DNA of 64,000 nt from Dokdonella_A sp014338185 (GTDB taxonomy: Bacteria > Pseudomonadota > Gammaproteobacteria > Xanthomonadales > Rhodanobacteraceae). Positions 8,444 to 19,572 of this stretch are shown piece after piece. The notes beneath the pieces are model-generated. The model was given only the letters and a program-made list of their open reading frames with translations, did not search any database and was not told the DNA's origin. The stretch is from assembly GCA_030263295.1 (NCBI GenBank), contig SZOS01000009.1, positions 18,909-82,908 on the forward strand. The letters are read 5' to 3'. Positions within the stretch are counted from its first letter, which is position 1. Every line of letters begins with the position of its first letter. A program made the position numbers and the translations under genes.

Positions 8444-10363
8444 GTGAAGCCATCACCGATCCAGTCACGCCACTCCGCGGCGGACGCCACCACCACCGAC
8501 CCGGGCCGTCGCGAGCTGTTGCGCGGCCTCGTCGCCGGCACGCTGGCGGGCGCAACCGGCCTTGCGTTGTCCGGGTCCGCGCGCGCGGTCGACGTCTATC
8601 CGCCACTGCCGGGCATGCTCGAGGCGATGCCGGGCAGCTGCCGCGCCAGCGGCATGCGCCTGGACACGACGCTGCCGGTGCTGGATCCACTCAATGACAT
8701 CAAGGCCTTGTTCGACATCGGCGTCACCCTGATTCCGGGCATCGGCGGACCGTTGCGCATCCTGCTCGACCTGTTCTGGCCCAGCGACCAGCCGGACATC
8801 ACCGAAGTGATCATGCAGCGCGTGCATGCGCTCATCGACACCGCGATCCGCGATGTCGTGCTCGACGACCTCAGCGACCGCATCGGCCACGCCGGCAGTG
8901 CCTCGCAACCGCCGACCGGCCTGTGCGGCGCACTGCAGGTGTACGCCGGTCATGTGCAGGACTACATCGAAAACCCCACGGCCGACACGCGCGACACGCT
9001 CAAGAACGCCGCGATGGACCTGCACCAGACCTTCGTGAGCCAGGCCGGCCAGTTCGCGCCCGCCACCGCGCCCTTCGACGACTGGCAACAGCAGGTGTTG
9101 CCGTGGTTTGCGCAGTTCGCGAACCTGCACCTGCTGTTCCTGCGCGACCTGGTCTGGCACGGCGCCGCGACCGGCATCGACGGCAAGCCCGGCTACGGCT
9201 TTGCCGATGATGGCCCCGGCAGCACGATGGACACCTTCCGACGCTACTTCAGCGAGCAGCGCAGCCAGTACAGCGCCTATGCGACCCAACAGCTGGCGGC
9301 GATCGCGAGCAGCCTCGAAAGCCAGTACCAGTCCAAGCGCGGCGACTACGAGGACAACAGCCCGTGGGGGCTGGAGGAGTACATCATGGTCGCCACCGGG
9401 GCGTGGTCGGCCAAGAAGAAGCAGAACATCACCAACAGCCAGATGGTGCACCTGGTGCAGGACTATCGCGACCTGTGGCAGGTCATGGACGATCCCGCCG
9501 GTGGCCGTGTGCGCCTGGTGCGTGAACTCGTGTATGGGCCCTACGGCGCGCCGGACCTGCAGGACCTGGGCTTGCCGGGCGATGGTTCGGGCAGTCCGCC
9601 CGACGTGCCGGGCCTGCCGCCCTCACCTGCGGGCGCGCTGACTTATCTCGCGGTCGCCACCGGCGCCTTGGTGCGCAAGGGCAAGCGCAACTTCGACTTT
9701 CCCAGCGCCGTGGTCATCTTCCGCGACGGCGACACGATCAGCCAGCCGCCGTACATGAGCTACGGCGTGGCGCTGGATGACGCCCACGGTGGGCCGATCG
9801 TCGGCATCGTGGTCACCAGCGGCCACTATGCGAGCCGCACGTCCAATCCGTTGTCGAATTTCGACAACACCGCGGGCTACCTGATCAGCCGCCTGCAATT
9901 CACCCAGCGCAACGGCGCGGTGTCGGCCACGCCGGGCGCGAATGGCACCGGCCGGGAAATGAAGGGCTACGCCGACGAAACCGTCGATGTCCCCAGTGGG
10001 CACATGCTGTCGGGTGTGTACGAGGCGAGCACGGTGCGTGCGTTCTACAAGGGCCTGGGATTCCAGCCGACGCCGCTGACCTACCACAGCGTCGGCAGCA
10101 TCCTGTTCGGCGTGCGCATGATCGATCCCGACCTCAAGGTCACGCCGTCGCTGCTCAAGAGCGTGTACGTGACGATGCCGGCCGCCGACCTGGACGCGGT
10201 CCACGCGCTGCTGCTGCAGTCGTACCGGCAGCGTGGTGCCGCGCTGTCCGCACCGCTGGCCAGCGCGTGGCTCGCGCAGCTGGAGGCGTTGTGGGAACGC
10301 TGGGACTGGGACGGGCAGCGCGAGCTGTTCAACCGGCGCATCGCCGCTGCGCGCATGCGCTGA
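8444..10363 (+). CDS. Tat-exported protein with a Cry delta-endotoxin domain-I-like region
   Basis: 639 residues from a GTG start (no in-frame ATG nearby). The N-terminus has a twin-arginine signal: GRRELLRG at 21-28, a hydrophobic stretch, then SARA near 45-48. Residues 80-370 look like the seven-helix pore-forming domain I of Cry toxins: LIPGIGGPLRILLDLFWPS at 96-114 resembles the family's helix alpha-2 region, VLPWFAQFANLHLLFLRD at 218-235 matches the well-known LPVYAQAANLHLLLLRD block, and VRLVRELVYGPYG at 356-368 resembles the LTREVYTDP strand that closes the domain. A Pro/Gly linker (381-395) leads to about 240 residues I do not recognise; no clear Cry domain II or III is seen. The gene stands alone and converges on a kinase gene. 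A pore-forming role is inference from the motif order only. Confidence 0.75.
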   Translation: MKPSPIQSRHSAADATTTDPGRRELLRGLVAGTLAGATGLALSGSARAVDVYPPLPGMLEAMPGSCRASGMRLDTTLPVLDPLNDIKALFDIGVTLIPGIGGPLRILLDLFWPSDQPDITEVIMQRVHALIDTAIRDVVLDDLSDRIGHAGSASQPPTGLCGALQVYAGHVQDYIENPTADTRDTLKNAAMDLHQTFVSQAGQFAPATAPFDDWQQQVLPWFAQFANLHLLFLRDLVWHGAATGIDGKPGYGFADDGPGSTMDTFRRYFSEQRSQYSAYATQQLAAIASSLESQYQSKRGDYEDNSPWGLEEYIMVATGAWSAKKKQNITNSQMVHLVQDYRDLWQVMDDPAGGRVRLVRELVYGPYGAPDLQDLGLPGDGSGSPPDVPGLPPSPAGALTYLAVATGALVRKGKRNFDFPSAVVIFRDGDTISQPPYMSYGVALDDAHGGPIVGIVVTSGHYASRTSNPLSNFDNTAGYLISRLQFTQRNGAVSATPGANGTGREMKGYADETVDVPSGHMLSGVYEASTVRAFYKGLGFQPTPLTYHSVGSILFGVRMIDPDLKVTPSLLKSVYVTMPAADLDAVHALLLQSYRQRGAALSAPLASAWLAQLEALWERWDWDGQRELFNRRIAAARMR

Positions 10364-10401
10364 GGCGAGGCACAAGCGCCCGCGCCACGGGTCGCCCACA
10401 A

Positions 10402-10431
10402 GACAACGGCGCCGTCACCGGCGCCGTTGTC
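10402..10431. terminator. Hairpin between convergent genes (bidirectional terminator-like)
   Basis: A perfect 13-bp stem (GACAACGGCGCCG / CGGCGCCGTTGTC) with a TCAC loop sits between the ends of the Cry-like gene and the kinase gene. There is no T-tract on either side, so termination is inferred from stem strength and position. Confidence 0.6.
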
Positions 10432-10452
10432 GTCGCGACCCCTGAGTGCGCT

Positions 10453-12408
<1,956 letters not shown>

Positions 12409-12710
12409 GACCTTCCTCCGCTGCTGTGGGAGGGCGCTCGGCAGTCTTGTGTCGGCTACCCCCGGCGGCCCCGAGCGCCAGCGACCCGATGGGCCGGCGG
12501 CGGTGGGTGACCGTTGCGAAGCATGCTACACCGCCCCCGCAGCAGCGTGTTCGGAACCCTTCGACCCCGGCTTGGGCGCCTGGATCACGGCGCAAGCGTG
12601 ACCGGCTTTGCATTTCCTGGGGGGTGGCCGGGCCGCGCGCGGGTCGGACGCCGCCGCGCCGCCGTCCCCGCGCAGCGTCCCCGCGCCCTGACGGGCCCGG
12701 CTTGGTGGCG
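12409..12710. other. Intergenic region, no gene seen
   Basis: 302 bases upstream of the kinase gene and downstream of the acyltransferase gene. It holds the kinase ribosome-binding site and presumably its promoter. I see no open frame with family resemblance, no hairpin with a T-tract and no repeat. Confidence 0.5.
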
Positions 12711-13310
12711 TCAGGCAGCCACGTCGTGGTGCTTGCCGCGGAACGGGCGGTACCACGCGCGCAACGCGGCCACGTCGGCCTCGACGTCGCCGCTGCTGCA
12801 CCGCGGCGTGCCGATCACGATGGTGCGCCGCGGGTAATCGAAGGCGACCGGCAGGATCGGCACGCCGGCGGCATGGGCGATGTGCCAGAAGCCGGTGCGC
12901 CAGCTCGCCACGTGCCGGCGCGTGCCCTCGGGCGCGAGCGCGAGCCACAGTCGCGGCGAAGTGGCAAAGCGCGCCACCATCTGCTCGACCACGCCGTGCG
13001 CGCTGCCGCGGTCCACCGCGATGCCGCCGAGCGTGCGCAGCAGCCAACCGAGCGGTCCGACGAACAGTTCGCGCTTGCCGACGAACGCGACATCGGCACC
13101 GAGCGCGACCTTGGTGATGAGTGCCCACCAACCATCCCACCACGAACTGTGTGGCGCCGCGATCAGCACCAGGCGCGGCAGGTCCGGGAACGTGCCTTCG
13201 ATGCGCCAGCCGCAGCGGCGCAGGTACCAGGCGCACAAGCGGCGCCCGCCGTGCTGTGGCAACTGCGGCATCGCCGGCGGCAACGCGGGCGCGGGCGGCG
13301 CCGCTGTCAT
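12711..13310 (-). CDS. Lysophospholipid acyltransferase family protein (PlsC-like)
   Basis: A 199-residue member of the PlsC acyltransferase superfamily. It carries the catalytic HxxxxD box as HSSWWD, a GKRELF segment and the EGTR substrate-binding box (APEGTRRH). The protein is shorter than classical PlsC (about 240) and starts with a Pro/Ala-rich stretch; it resembles the small cytosolic acyltransferases of the COG3176/1-acyl-glycerol-phosphate group. The substrate is unknown; acyl transfer to a membrane lipid is the family expectation. Its ATG overlaps the stop of arfB as ATGA, and a lipoprotein gene lies just upstream, suggesting one three-gene transcript. Confidence 0.85.
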   Translation of the reverse strand: MTAAPPAPALPPAMPQLPQHGGRRLCAWYLRRCGWRIEGTFPDLPRLVLIAAPHSSWWDGWWALITKVALGADVAFVGKRELFVGPLGWLLRTLGGIAVDRGSAHGVVEQMVARFATSPRLWLALAPEGTRRHVASWRTGFWHIAHAAGVPILPVAFDYPRRTIVIGTPRCSSGDVEADVAALRAWYRPFRGKHHDVAA

Positions 13311-13732
13311 TCGTGGCTCCAGCCGCCCCGACTGCGATTGCGCTTGATGGCCGCGCGCGATTTCTTGGCCTCGATGCGGCGTTCGCGCGAGGCCCGCGTG
13401 GGCTTGGTCGCCACGCGCTGGCGCGGCACCACCAGCGCCGCACGAATGATTGCGGCCAGCCGCTCACGTGCGTCGAGCCGGTTCTTGCCCTGGTCGCGGA
13501 AGCGCTGTGCCTGGATCACGATCACGCCATCGGCGCTGATGCGGCGGTCACGCCGCGCGAGCAGGCGCGCGCGCAGTGCCTGGTCGAGCGCGGTCGAGCG
13601 CATGATGTCGAAGCGCAGTTCGACTGCGCTCGACACCTTGTTCACGTTCTGCCCGCCCGCGCCGGTGGCACGCACGAAGCGTTCGGCAAGCTCGTCCTCG
13701 GCGATGCGCACGATGCCGTCGATGTCGAGCAT
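13307..13732 (-). CDS. arfB: Alternative ribosome-rescue factor / peptidyl-tRNA hydrolase ArfB (YaeJ)
   Basis: A 141-residue class-I release-factor-like protein that rescues stalled ribosomes by hydrolysing peptidyl-tRNA. The catalytic GGQ motif is at 26-28 (GAGGQNVNKVSS), and the C-terminal tail is rich in Lys/Arg (PTRASRERR ... KKSRAAIKRNRSRGG), as needed for entering the empty mRNA channel. The length matches the family (about 140). The start was chosen at MLDIDG, because the open frame upstream does not resemble ArfB. It sits 19 bases after the lipoprotein gene and overlaps the acyltransferase gene by four bases. Confidence 0.95.
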   Translation of the reverse strand: MLDIDGIVRIAEDELAERFVRATGAGGQNVNKVSSAVELRFDIMRSTALDQALRARLLARRDRRISADGVIVIQAQRFRDQGKNRLDARERLAAIIRAALVVPRQRVATKPTRASRERRIEAKKSRAAIKRNRSRGGWSHE

Positions 13733-13751
13733 GATCAGGCCGCGCCCTGTG

Positions 13752-14495
13752 TCAGCCGCCCCCCTGCCGCAGCAGCCGCTGGGCTTGCCGATACGAATGG
13801 ACCAGCTTGTGGACCAGGGTATCCGCCTCATCGTTGCGGCCTTGCTGTTGCAGCTGGGCGACCTGGTCGCGCGTGCTTCGCAGCATGGCGGCGCAGCCCT
13901 CCGCGTAACGCGACAGGCGCGCATTGAACGGTCCCTGGGCCGTTGCCGCCTGCACATCGCGGCAGATGTTGTCAGCCTCGGCCAGTGCCGAAATCGTGTC
14001 GGGCATCGGCGGTTCGGGCTCGACGGCCTCGGCAGGCGGCGCGGCATTCGCGGCCGGACCTGCGGCGGGTGCCGCCGTACCCGGCGCCGGTGTCGACGCG
14101 GGCGGTGCTGCCGCCGGTGCCTGCGCCAGTGGTATCCCGCCATTGGCCAGATACAGCTGCAGCGCGCGCGCAGCCACTGGCGATGTGGTGACGTCGGCGA
14201 ACGTGAACTTGTCGGGATTGCGCGTAGTGTCGGCGAGCCACAGGTCCAGGCGCCGCCGACATTGCGACTTGGCGGCATCCGTGAGCGCTGCCGGGGGCAA
14301 ATCGCGCGTCAACGCGACATCGCCTGCGTGCGCGCTCAGGCACTGCACCGCGATCGCATCGAGCGGACGGTTCGTGCCCGTGGCACTGGTCAGGCCACCA
14401 GCGTGGAGCAGCGTCACCAGTTGGGCATCATCGGGCGCGCGCTGGCTGCACGCGGACAGGGCGAGCAGGACAAGGATGATCGCAGGGCGGGTCAT
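13752..14495 (-). CDS. Putative lipoprotein, function unknown
   Basis: 247 residues with a short hydrophobic leader and a lipobox (LSAC at about 13-16), so it is likely to be lipid-anchored in the envelope. The middle is a low-complexity Ala/Pro-rich spacer (about 130-165). The C-terminal 75 residues look helical (LAEADNICRDVQ, LRSTRDQVAQLQQQG). A GGAG ribosome-binding site lies eight bases before the ATG. It is the first gene of the likely unit with arfB and the acyltransferase. I do not recognise a family. Confidence 0.75.
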   Translation of the reverse strand: MTRPAIILVLLALSACSQRAPDDAQLVTLLHAGGLTSATGTNRPLDAIAVQCLSAHAGDVALTRDLPPAALTDAAKSQCRRRLDLWLADTTRNPDKFTFADVTTSPVAARALQLYLANGGIPLAQAPAAAPPASTPAPGTAAPAAGPAANAAPPAEAVEPEPPMPDTISALAEADNICRDVQAATAQGPFNARLSRYAEGCAAMLRSTRDQVAQLQQQGRNDEADTLVHKLVHSYRQAQRLLRQGGG

Positions 14496-14849
14496 GGACA
14501 GTCTCCGTACAAGTTCGAGTAACCAGGAAGCGGCAATCAGGGTGCGGCCGTGGCGTCGACCGGATGGATCCGAGGGCATCAGCACCACAGGCACGCACAG
14601 CCCCGGGGCGCGCCAGACAGGCGTGTCGAGCAAACCAGCGGCGCGCGCAGGCAGGCCCCATCGCGACGCGATGTGACCGGGTCCGCGGGGCATGAGTTCC
14701 GCGTCATCGGGCAGGCGATGCCGGCAGGTGCCGGTGACGCGCGCCGGGTTGGATCCAGGTCCGCATGGTGTGGATTCTACCTGCGCCGCGCGCAAAGTGG
14801 CCTTCAGATGCGGCTCAGGCGGGCTTGCCTACGGTGCAAGGCTGGTTCC
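14496..14849. other. Divergent intergenic region, no gene seen
   Basis: 354 bases between the divergently transcribed lipoprotein and hydrolase genes. It presumably carries both promoters. I see no conserved protein, no clear operator palindrome and no RNA gene here. Confidence 0.5.
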
Positions 14850-16274
14850 ATGGGTGGGAAGCACGGCATGCGGCACTGGTTCGTCGCCGGGTTGGGTGTG
14901 GTCGCGTGGCTGCTGGTTGGCGTGGCCACGGCGGCCGTGCATGAGACCAGTGGGCAAATGCCCTCGGGTGCGTGGTACCGCATCGCCGTGCCCGATGGCT
15001 GGCGCGCGGGCGACACGCTGGTGGCCTACCAGCATGGCTTCGATTTTTCCGCGCCGGATGGCCCTCCCGACCTGGGTCCGCTCAAGGACATAGCCCTCGC
15101 CGAGGGCTATGCGATCGCGGCCACGAGTTATCGCACGCGCGGCTGGGCCGTGTTCGATGCGATCGACGACAACCGCGATCTGGTCGCACTGTTCACGCGC
15201 GAGTTCGGCGCGCCGGGCGACCTGTTGCCATTCGGCGGCTCGCTGGGTGGCCTCATCGCGCTCAGGCTGGCCGAGGCCGACGGCCTGCCGCCCGTGCGCG
15301 GCGTGTATGCGATGTGTCCGGCCGCCGCCGGGGCGCGGCTGTGGGACTACGCGATCGACCTGCGGTTGGGCTACGAGGCGATCTGCGCGGGGGCCGGCGA
15401 ACTGCGCCATGGCGCGCAACCGCTGTGGTGGGCGTTCGACCTCGGCATGATCCCGGCCCATCTGGGCGACATGTCCGACCTGGGCGGGCTCGTCGACAAC
15501 GCCGTGGTGCTCGACACGTTGCTGCAGCTCAACCGCTGCACCGGCATCAACCTGCCGCCCGCGCAGCGCAGCACCGACAAGCAACGCCGGCTCGCCCAGC
15601 TCAAGGCGTTCAGCCGCATCGACGACGAGCAGTTCCTGCTCACCAACATCGGCTACGTCACCTTCGGCCTGTCCGATCTGGTGCGCGCGCCCGGCAAGCT
15701 CGACGGGCGCAATCCGTTCACGACCGTGGGCGTGGACTATGGTGACGACCCGCAGGTGGCCGCCAACATCCTGCGCCTGGTCGCCGATGCCGGCGCCGCG
15801 CAGGCGCTGCATGCGGCGTCGGACTTCCGTGGCCGGGTGGGCGAGGCGCGCATCGTGTCGCTGCACACGAGCCGGGACCAGCTCGTGATCCCGGGCAACC
15901 AGGAGTTCATCCGCACGCAGGTGCCGGCGACGCAGTGGGTCAGTGCGATCGTGGCGGAACAGCAGCCCAGCCACTGCGGTTTCAACGCGGCCGAAGGCCT
16001 GGCCGGCTGGGAGGCCTTGCGGGCGTGGCTGGGCGGCGCGCCGCAGCCGGACGTGGCCAGTCTGCAGGAGGCCTGCCAGTTGCTGGTGGCGCGCGGCATC
16101 GCCGCCGGCCCGTGCAGGTTCGATCCGGATGCGCAGTGGCTGCCGTTCGATGCGGTGGTGCGGCCGCGCGCGACCGAATCGCCATCGCCGCGCGGCCATT
16201 CGAACCATGCGGTGCCTGCGCGGCGGCCACCGCCTGCGCCGGCCATGCGCGCGCGTCAGTCCTTGACCGGATAG
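14850..16274 (+). CDS. Secreted alpha/beta-hydrolase-like protein
   Basis: 474 residues with a signal peptide or membrane anchor (WFVAGLGVVAWLLVGVATAAV, residues 10-30). The fold follows the alpha/beta-hydrolase plan: QHGFDF oxyanion-type motif near 61, nucleophile elbow GGSLGG with Ser131, a candidate acid Asp343 in HTSRDQLV and candidate His375 in PSHCGF, the spacing seen in tannase/feruloyl-esterase-like and related secreted hydrolases. The substrate is unknown. ATG at 14868 is an alternative start and keeps the signal peptide. The last 19 bases overlap the convergent DUF4156 gene. The C-terminal 40 residues are Pro/Arg-rich and probably disordered. Confidence 0.75.
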   Translation: MGGKHGMRHWFVAGLGVVAWLLVGVATAAVHETSGQMPSGAWYRIAVPDGWRAGDTLVAYQHGFDFSAPDGPPDLGPLKDIALAEGYAIAATSYRTRGWAVFDAIDDNRDLVALFTREFGAPGDLLPFGGSLGGLIALRLAEADGLPPVRGVYAMCPAAAGARLWDYAIDLRLGYEAICAGAGELRHGAQPLWWAFDLGMIPAHLGDMSDLGGLVDNAVVLDTLLQLNRCTGINLPPAQRSTDKQRRLAQLKAFSRIDDEQFLLTNIGYVTFGLSDLVRAPGKLDGRNPFTTVGVDYGDDPQVAANILRLVADAGAAQALHAASDFRGRVGEARIVSLHTSRDQLVIPGNQEFIRTQVPATQWVSAIVAEQQPSHCGFNAAEGLAGWEALRAWLGGAPQPDVASLQEACQLLVARGIAAGPCRFDPDAQWLPFDAVVRPRATESPSPRGHSNHAVPARRPPPAPAMRARQSLTG

Positions 16275-16651
16275 GTCTGCACGGGCTCGTCGCGGCGTGG
16301 TGCGCCGGGCTGCGCGGGGCCGGCAGCCGATGCGCGGCCGCAATGCCAAGCGGCGAAACTTTGCTCGCCGCTGCGCGGTTCACCCAGTGGCTGGATCGTG
16401 TCGGCACCGATGCTCGCGGCGTGGTTGCGCGCAAGCACGTTGAGTTCGTCGCGCACCTTGAGGTCGTTGCGACTGACCGGTCCCACGTGGTCGAGCACCG
16501 ATACCGTCACGCGGCCCTTGTCGACGCAGTCGACCACGCTGCCCGTCCACACCGTATGCACGGCGCGCCCGCCCGAGTCCAGGCGGATGCCCCAACTGCA
16601 GGCGCCCAGCAGCAGCGTGGTGGCGAGCATGAAAGGAAGGCTGCGCGGCAT
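16256..16651 (-). CDS. DUF4156-family lipoprotein
   Basis: 131 residues. A short hydrophobic leader ends in a lipobox (LLGAC, Cys18), so an envelope lipoprotein is expected. The core VVDCVDKGRVTVSVLDHVG and the Asn/Ala-rich segment ARNHAASIGADTI resemble DUF4156 proteins, a family of unknown function with conserved cysteines. The tail after residue 105 is Pro/Gly-rich. The start was chosen at the ATG that places the leader at the N-terminus. It converges on, and overlaps by 19 bases, the secreted hydrolase gene. Confidence 0.8.
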   Translation of the reverse strand: MPRSLPFMLATTLLLGACSWGIRLDSGGRAVHTVWTGSVVDCVDKGRVTVSVLDHVGPVSRNDLKVRDELNVLARNHAASIGADTIQPLGEPRSGEQSFAAWHCGRASAAGPAQPGAPRRDEPVQTYPVKD

Positions 16652-16709
16652 GGACGGGTCTCCAGGGACTGCGCGCGATGGTTGCAGGTTTCGACTGAAT
16701 CGGTGGTGA

Positions 16710-16734
16710 GGCCGCCCGCTCGCCACGGGCGGCC
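16710..16734. terminator. GC-rich hairpin downstream of the M16 protease gene
   Basis: A 9-bp perfect stem (GGCCGCCCG / CGGGCGGCC) with a seven-base loop, 13 bases past the stop of the M16 gene on the minus strand. It has no T-tract, so it is called terminator-like only. Confidence 0.45.
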
Positions 16735-16746
16735 CCAGGCCGCGAC

Positions 16747-19572
16747 TCACGGCACGGGCTTGCCGTTGGCGTCGAGAATCTGCACTTCGCCGAGGCCAAG
16801 CTTGCGCACGGGTGCCTCGATCTGCTTGAGGTCACCGACCACCACCCAGGTCAGGGCATCGGGATGGATGACTTCGCGGGCCGCCGCGCGAACCTGATCG
16901 TCGGTCTGCGCCTCGATGCGTGCCTTGAGTGTGGTCACGTAGTCGTCGGGACGCTCATACAGGACATTGCTTGCCAGCGCGCCCAGCACCGCCGAGGTCA
17001 TCTGGAACGCACCCGGCAGGGCGCGCACTTTCCCCACCTTGATCTTGTCGATCTCGGCGTGGGTGAGGGGCCGGTCGCCGTTGACCTCGCGCGCTTCGCG
17101 CAGGATCTCGGCCAGTGACGGCGCGGTCTTGTCGGTCTGTACCGGCGCATACAGCATGAAGGGACGCTGTCCGATCGCGCTGCTGAGGAAACTGCCCGCG
17201 CCGTAGGCCCAGTGCTTGTCCTCGCGCAGGTTCATGTTCAGGCGCGAGGTGAAGCTGCCACCGAACGCTCCGTTCATGGTTTCGATGTCGAGGTTGTTGG
17301 GCGCCTTGGTCGAGGGCGCGACTTCACCGGCGAGAATCATGGTCTGTGGTGCGCCGGGCTTGTCCATGAGGAACACGCGCGGTGCCTTGGGCAGCGGCAC
17401 CGCGGCGATGTTGCGCGCAGGGATCGGTGCGGCCGGTGCCTGCCAATCGCCGAACACTGCATCCAGCTGCGGCAGGATGCGCTCGAGCGTGGTGTCGCCC
17501 GCGACCAGGATGGTGACGTTGTCGGCCCGCACGTAGTCGCGCACGAAATCCTGCATGTCCTTCGCGGCCAGTGCCTTGATCGAGCTCTCGTCGCCCGAGC
17601 CCGTGAACGGAATCGCATAGGCGTGGCCCGCGCCATACAGCAGCGGTGGCAACGCGCGCAGCGCCAGCGCCATCGGCTGGGTCTTTTCCTGCGCGATGCG
17701 CGCCAGCCACTGGCCGCGCACGCGCTCGGTGTCGGCATCGCGGAAAGCCGGATTGCGCACCACGTCGGCAAACAGTGCCAGCGATGGCTCCAGCTGCGAG
17801 CTCAGGGCATTGAGGCTGGCCGAACTGCTGTCCAGGCCGGCGCCGGTGGACACGATCGCGCCCAAGCGCTGGCTGCGCTTGGCGATCTCCACCGAATCAA
17901 GCGTGGTGGTGCCTTCATCGAGCATGCCCATGGTGAACGAGGCGGTGCCGAGCTTGCGGCCCTGGTCGGCGGCATAGCCGCCGCCGAACAGCAGCTGCAC
18001 GTGAACCACCGGAATCGAGTGGCGCTGCGCGAGCAGCACCGCAATACCGTTCTTCAACTTGCCGCGTTCGATCGCCGGATAGCTCAGATCCGGGTAGCGG
18101 GTGACCTCGGGCACGCCCTTGCTGCGGTCCACGTCCGACTTTACGGTGCGAAATCGTGCCTTCGGCGGCAGCTTGGCGGCGGGTCGGCCGCTGGTCGCGG
18201 GCAGGCCCGCGCGTTCGGTCTCATCCTCGAACACGGGTTTCTCGCCCGGCTTGGCAGGAATCACCGTGAGCGTGTAGTCGCCGCGGCTGAGCCACTTGCG
18301 CGCAGCCGCGAGCACGCTCTGCGGCGTGGCCGCATCCAGTTGCGCGAGGTCGCGGCGGTACGCGCCCGGGTCGCCGCGGTAGACCTGGCCTTCGGCGAGG
18401 ATCGCGGCCTTGACGTTGACGTTCTCGAGCGGGCGGATGAAGCGCGCCTTCGCGTCGGTCCTGATGCGTTCGAGCTCCTCGGCGGTGGGTCCGTCCTTGA
18501 GGAAGCGCTGCCATTCATCGGCGATCGCGGCCTCGACCTTGGCCGGATCGACGCCGTTCTTGACGTTGGCGCTGAGCTGGAACAGCGAGGCCAGTGCAAA
18601 GGGTTGCACCTCGACCGAGACCGAGTCGACCAGCTTGTCCTGATACACGAGGCGCTGGTACAGGCGCGAGGTGCGGCCGCCGCCAAGGATCGATGCGGCC
18701 AGTTCGAGCTGGACCTCGTCGGGGTCGGCCAGGTCGGGCACGTTCCAGGTGCGCACGATGCGCGTCTGCGCCACCGTGTCGACCATGCTGTCGCGGGTGG
18801 ATGTGGTGCGCGCGGCGACCCATGGCTGCTGGCGTGCGACCGGCGGACCCGCGGGGATGTCGCCGAAGTAGCGCAGCATCTTGTCGCGGGCCACCTCCGC
18901 GGTGATGTCGCCGGCCAGCACCACGGTCACGTTGGCTGCGCCGTAGTAGTCGGTGAACCAGCGCTTGACGTCGGCGAGCGATGCCGCGTCGAGATCCTTC
19001 ATCGAGCCGATGGTGTCGTGGTGGTAGGGATGGTTGGCCGGGAACACGTTGGCCGACACGCGCTGGTCGACGCGGCCGTAGGGCTGGTTCTCGCCCTGAC
19101 GCTTCTCGTTCTGCACCACGCCGCGTTGTTCGTCCAGGTCCTTCTGCCCGATCGCGCCGAGCAGGTGGCCCATGCGGTCGGACTCCATCCACAACGCCAT
19201 GTCCAGCGCAGTGGTCGGCACGGTCTCGAAATAATTGGTGCGGTCGTACCAGGTGGTGCCGTTCATGTCGGTCGCGCCGACCAGTTCGAACGGACGGAAG
19301 AATTCGTCGCGATGGTTTTCCGACCCCTGGAACATCAGGTGCTCGAACAGGTGGGCGAAGCCGGTCTTGCCCTTGGGCTCGTCGGCCGAACCGACGTGGT
19401 ACCACACGCTGACCGCCACCACGGGCGCCTTGTGGTCCTCGCTGACCACCACGGTCAGGCCGTTGGGCAGCGTGAAACGCGTGAACGGAATGTCGACGGA
19501 GTCGCTGCCGGTGGCAGCGTTCACGCTGCCGAAGCAGAGCGCGGCGAGCAGGGACAGCCAGAACTGGCGCAT
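16747..19572 (-). CDS. M16-family zinc metalloprotease (pitrilysin/insulinase-like), periplasmic
   Basis: 941 residues with a cleavable signal peptide (about 1-20, ending VNAA). It contains two M16 halves. The first has the inverted zinc motif HxxEH (His74, Glu77, His78 in GFAHLFEHLMF) with the downstream NEKRQGENQ region supplying the third ligand. The second half (about 480-930) lacks the motif, as is normal for the non-catalytic partner domain. Such exported two-domain enzymes degrade peptides in a closed chamber in the periplasm (family knowledge). Substrates are unknown. The gene is monocistronic as far as can be seen and diverges from trmL. Confidence 0.93.
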   Translation of the reverse strand: MRQFWLSLLAALCFGSVNAATGSDSVDIPFTRFTLPNGLTVVVSEDHKAPVVAVSVWYHVGSADEPKGKTGFAHLFEHLMFQGSENHRDEFFRPFELVGATDMNGTTWYDRTNYFETVPTTALDMALWMESDRMGHLLGAIGQKDLDEQRGVVQNEKRQGENQPYGRVDQRVSANVFPANHPYHHDTIGSMKDLDAASLADVKRWFTDYYGAANVTVVLAGDITAEVARDKMLRYFGDIPAGPPVARQQPWVAARTTSTRDSMVDTVAQTRIVRTWNVPDLADPDEVQLELAASILGGGRTSRLYQRLVYQDKLVDSVSVEVQPFALASLFQLSANVKNGVDPAKVEAAIADEWQRFLKDGPTAEELERIRTDAKARFIRPLENVNVKAAILAEGQVYRGDPGAYRRDLAQLDAATPQSVLAAARKWLSRGDYTLTVIPAKPGEKPVFEDETERAGLPATSGRPAAKLPPKARFRTVKSDVDRSKGVPEVTRYPDLSYPAIERGKLKNGIAVLLAQRHSIPVVHVQLLFGGGYAADQGRKLGTASFTMGMLDEGTTTLDSVEIAKRSQRLGAIVSTGAGLDSSSASLNALSSQLEPSLALFADVVRNPAFRDADTERVRGQWLARIAQEKTQPMALALRALPPLLYGAGHAYAIPFTGSGDESSIKALAAKDMQDFVRDYVRADNVTILVAGDTTLERILPQLDAVFGDWQAPAAPIPARNIAAVPLPKAPRVFLMDKPGAPQTMILAGEVAPSTKAPNNLDIETMNGAFGGSFTSRLNMNLREDKHWAYGAGSFLSSAIGQRPFMLYAPVQTDKTAPSLAEILREAREVNGDRPLTHAEIDKIKVGKVRALPGAFQMTSAVLGALASNVLYERPDDYVTTLKARIEAQTDDQVRAAAREVIHPDALTWVVVGDLKQIEAPVRKLGLGEVQILDANGKPVP

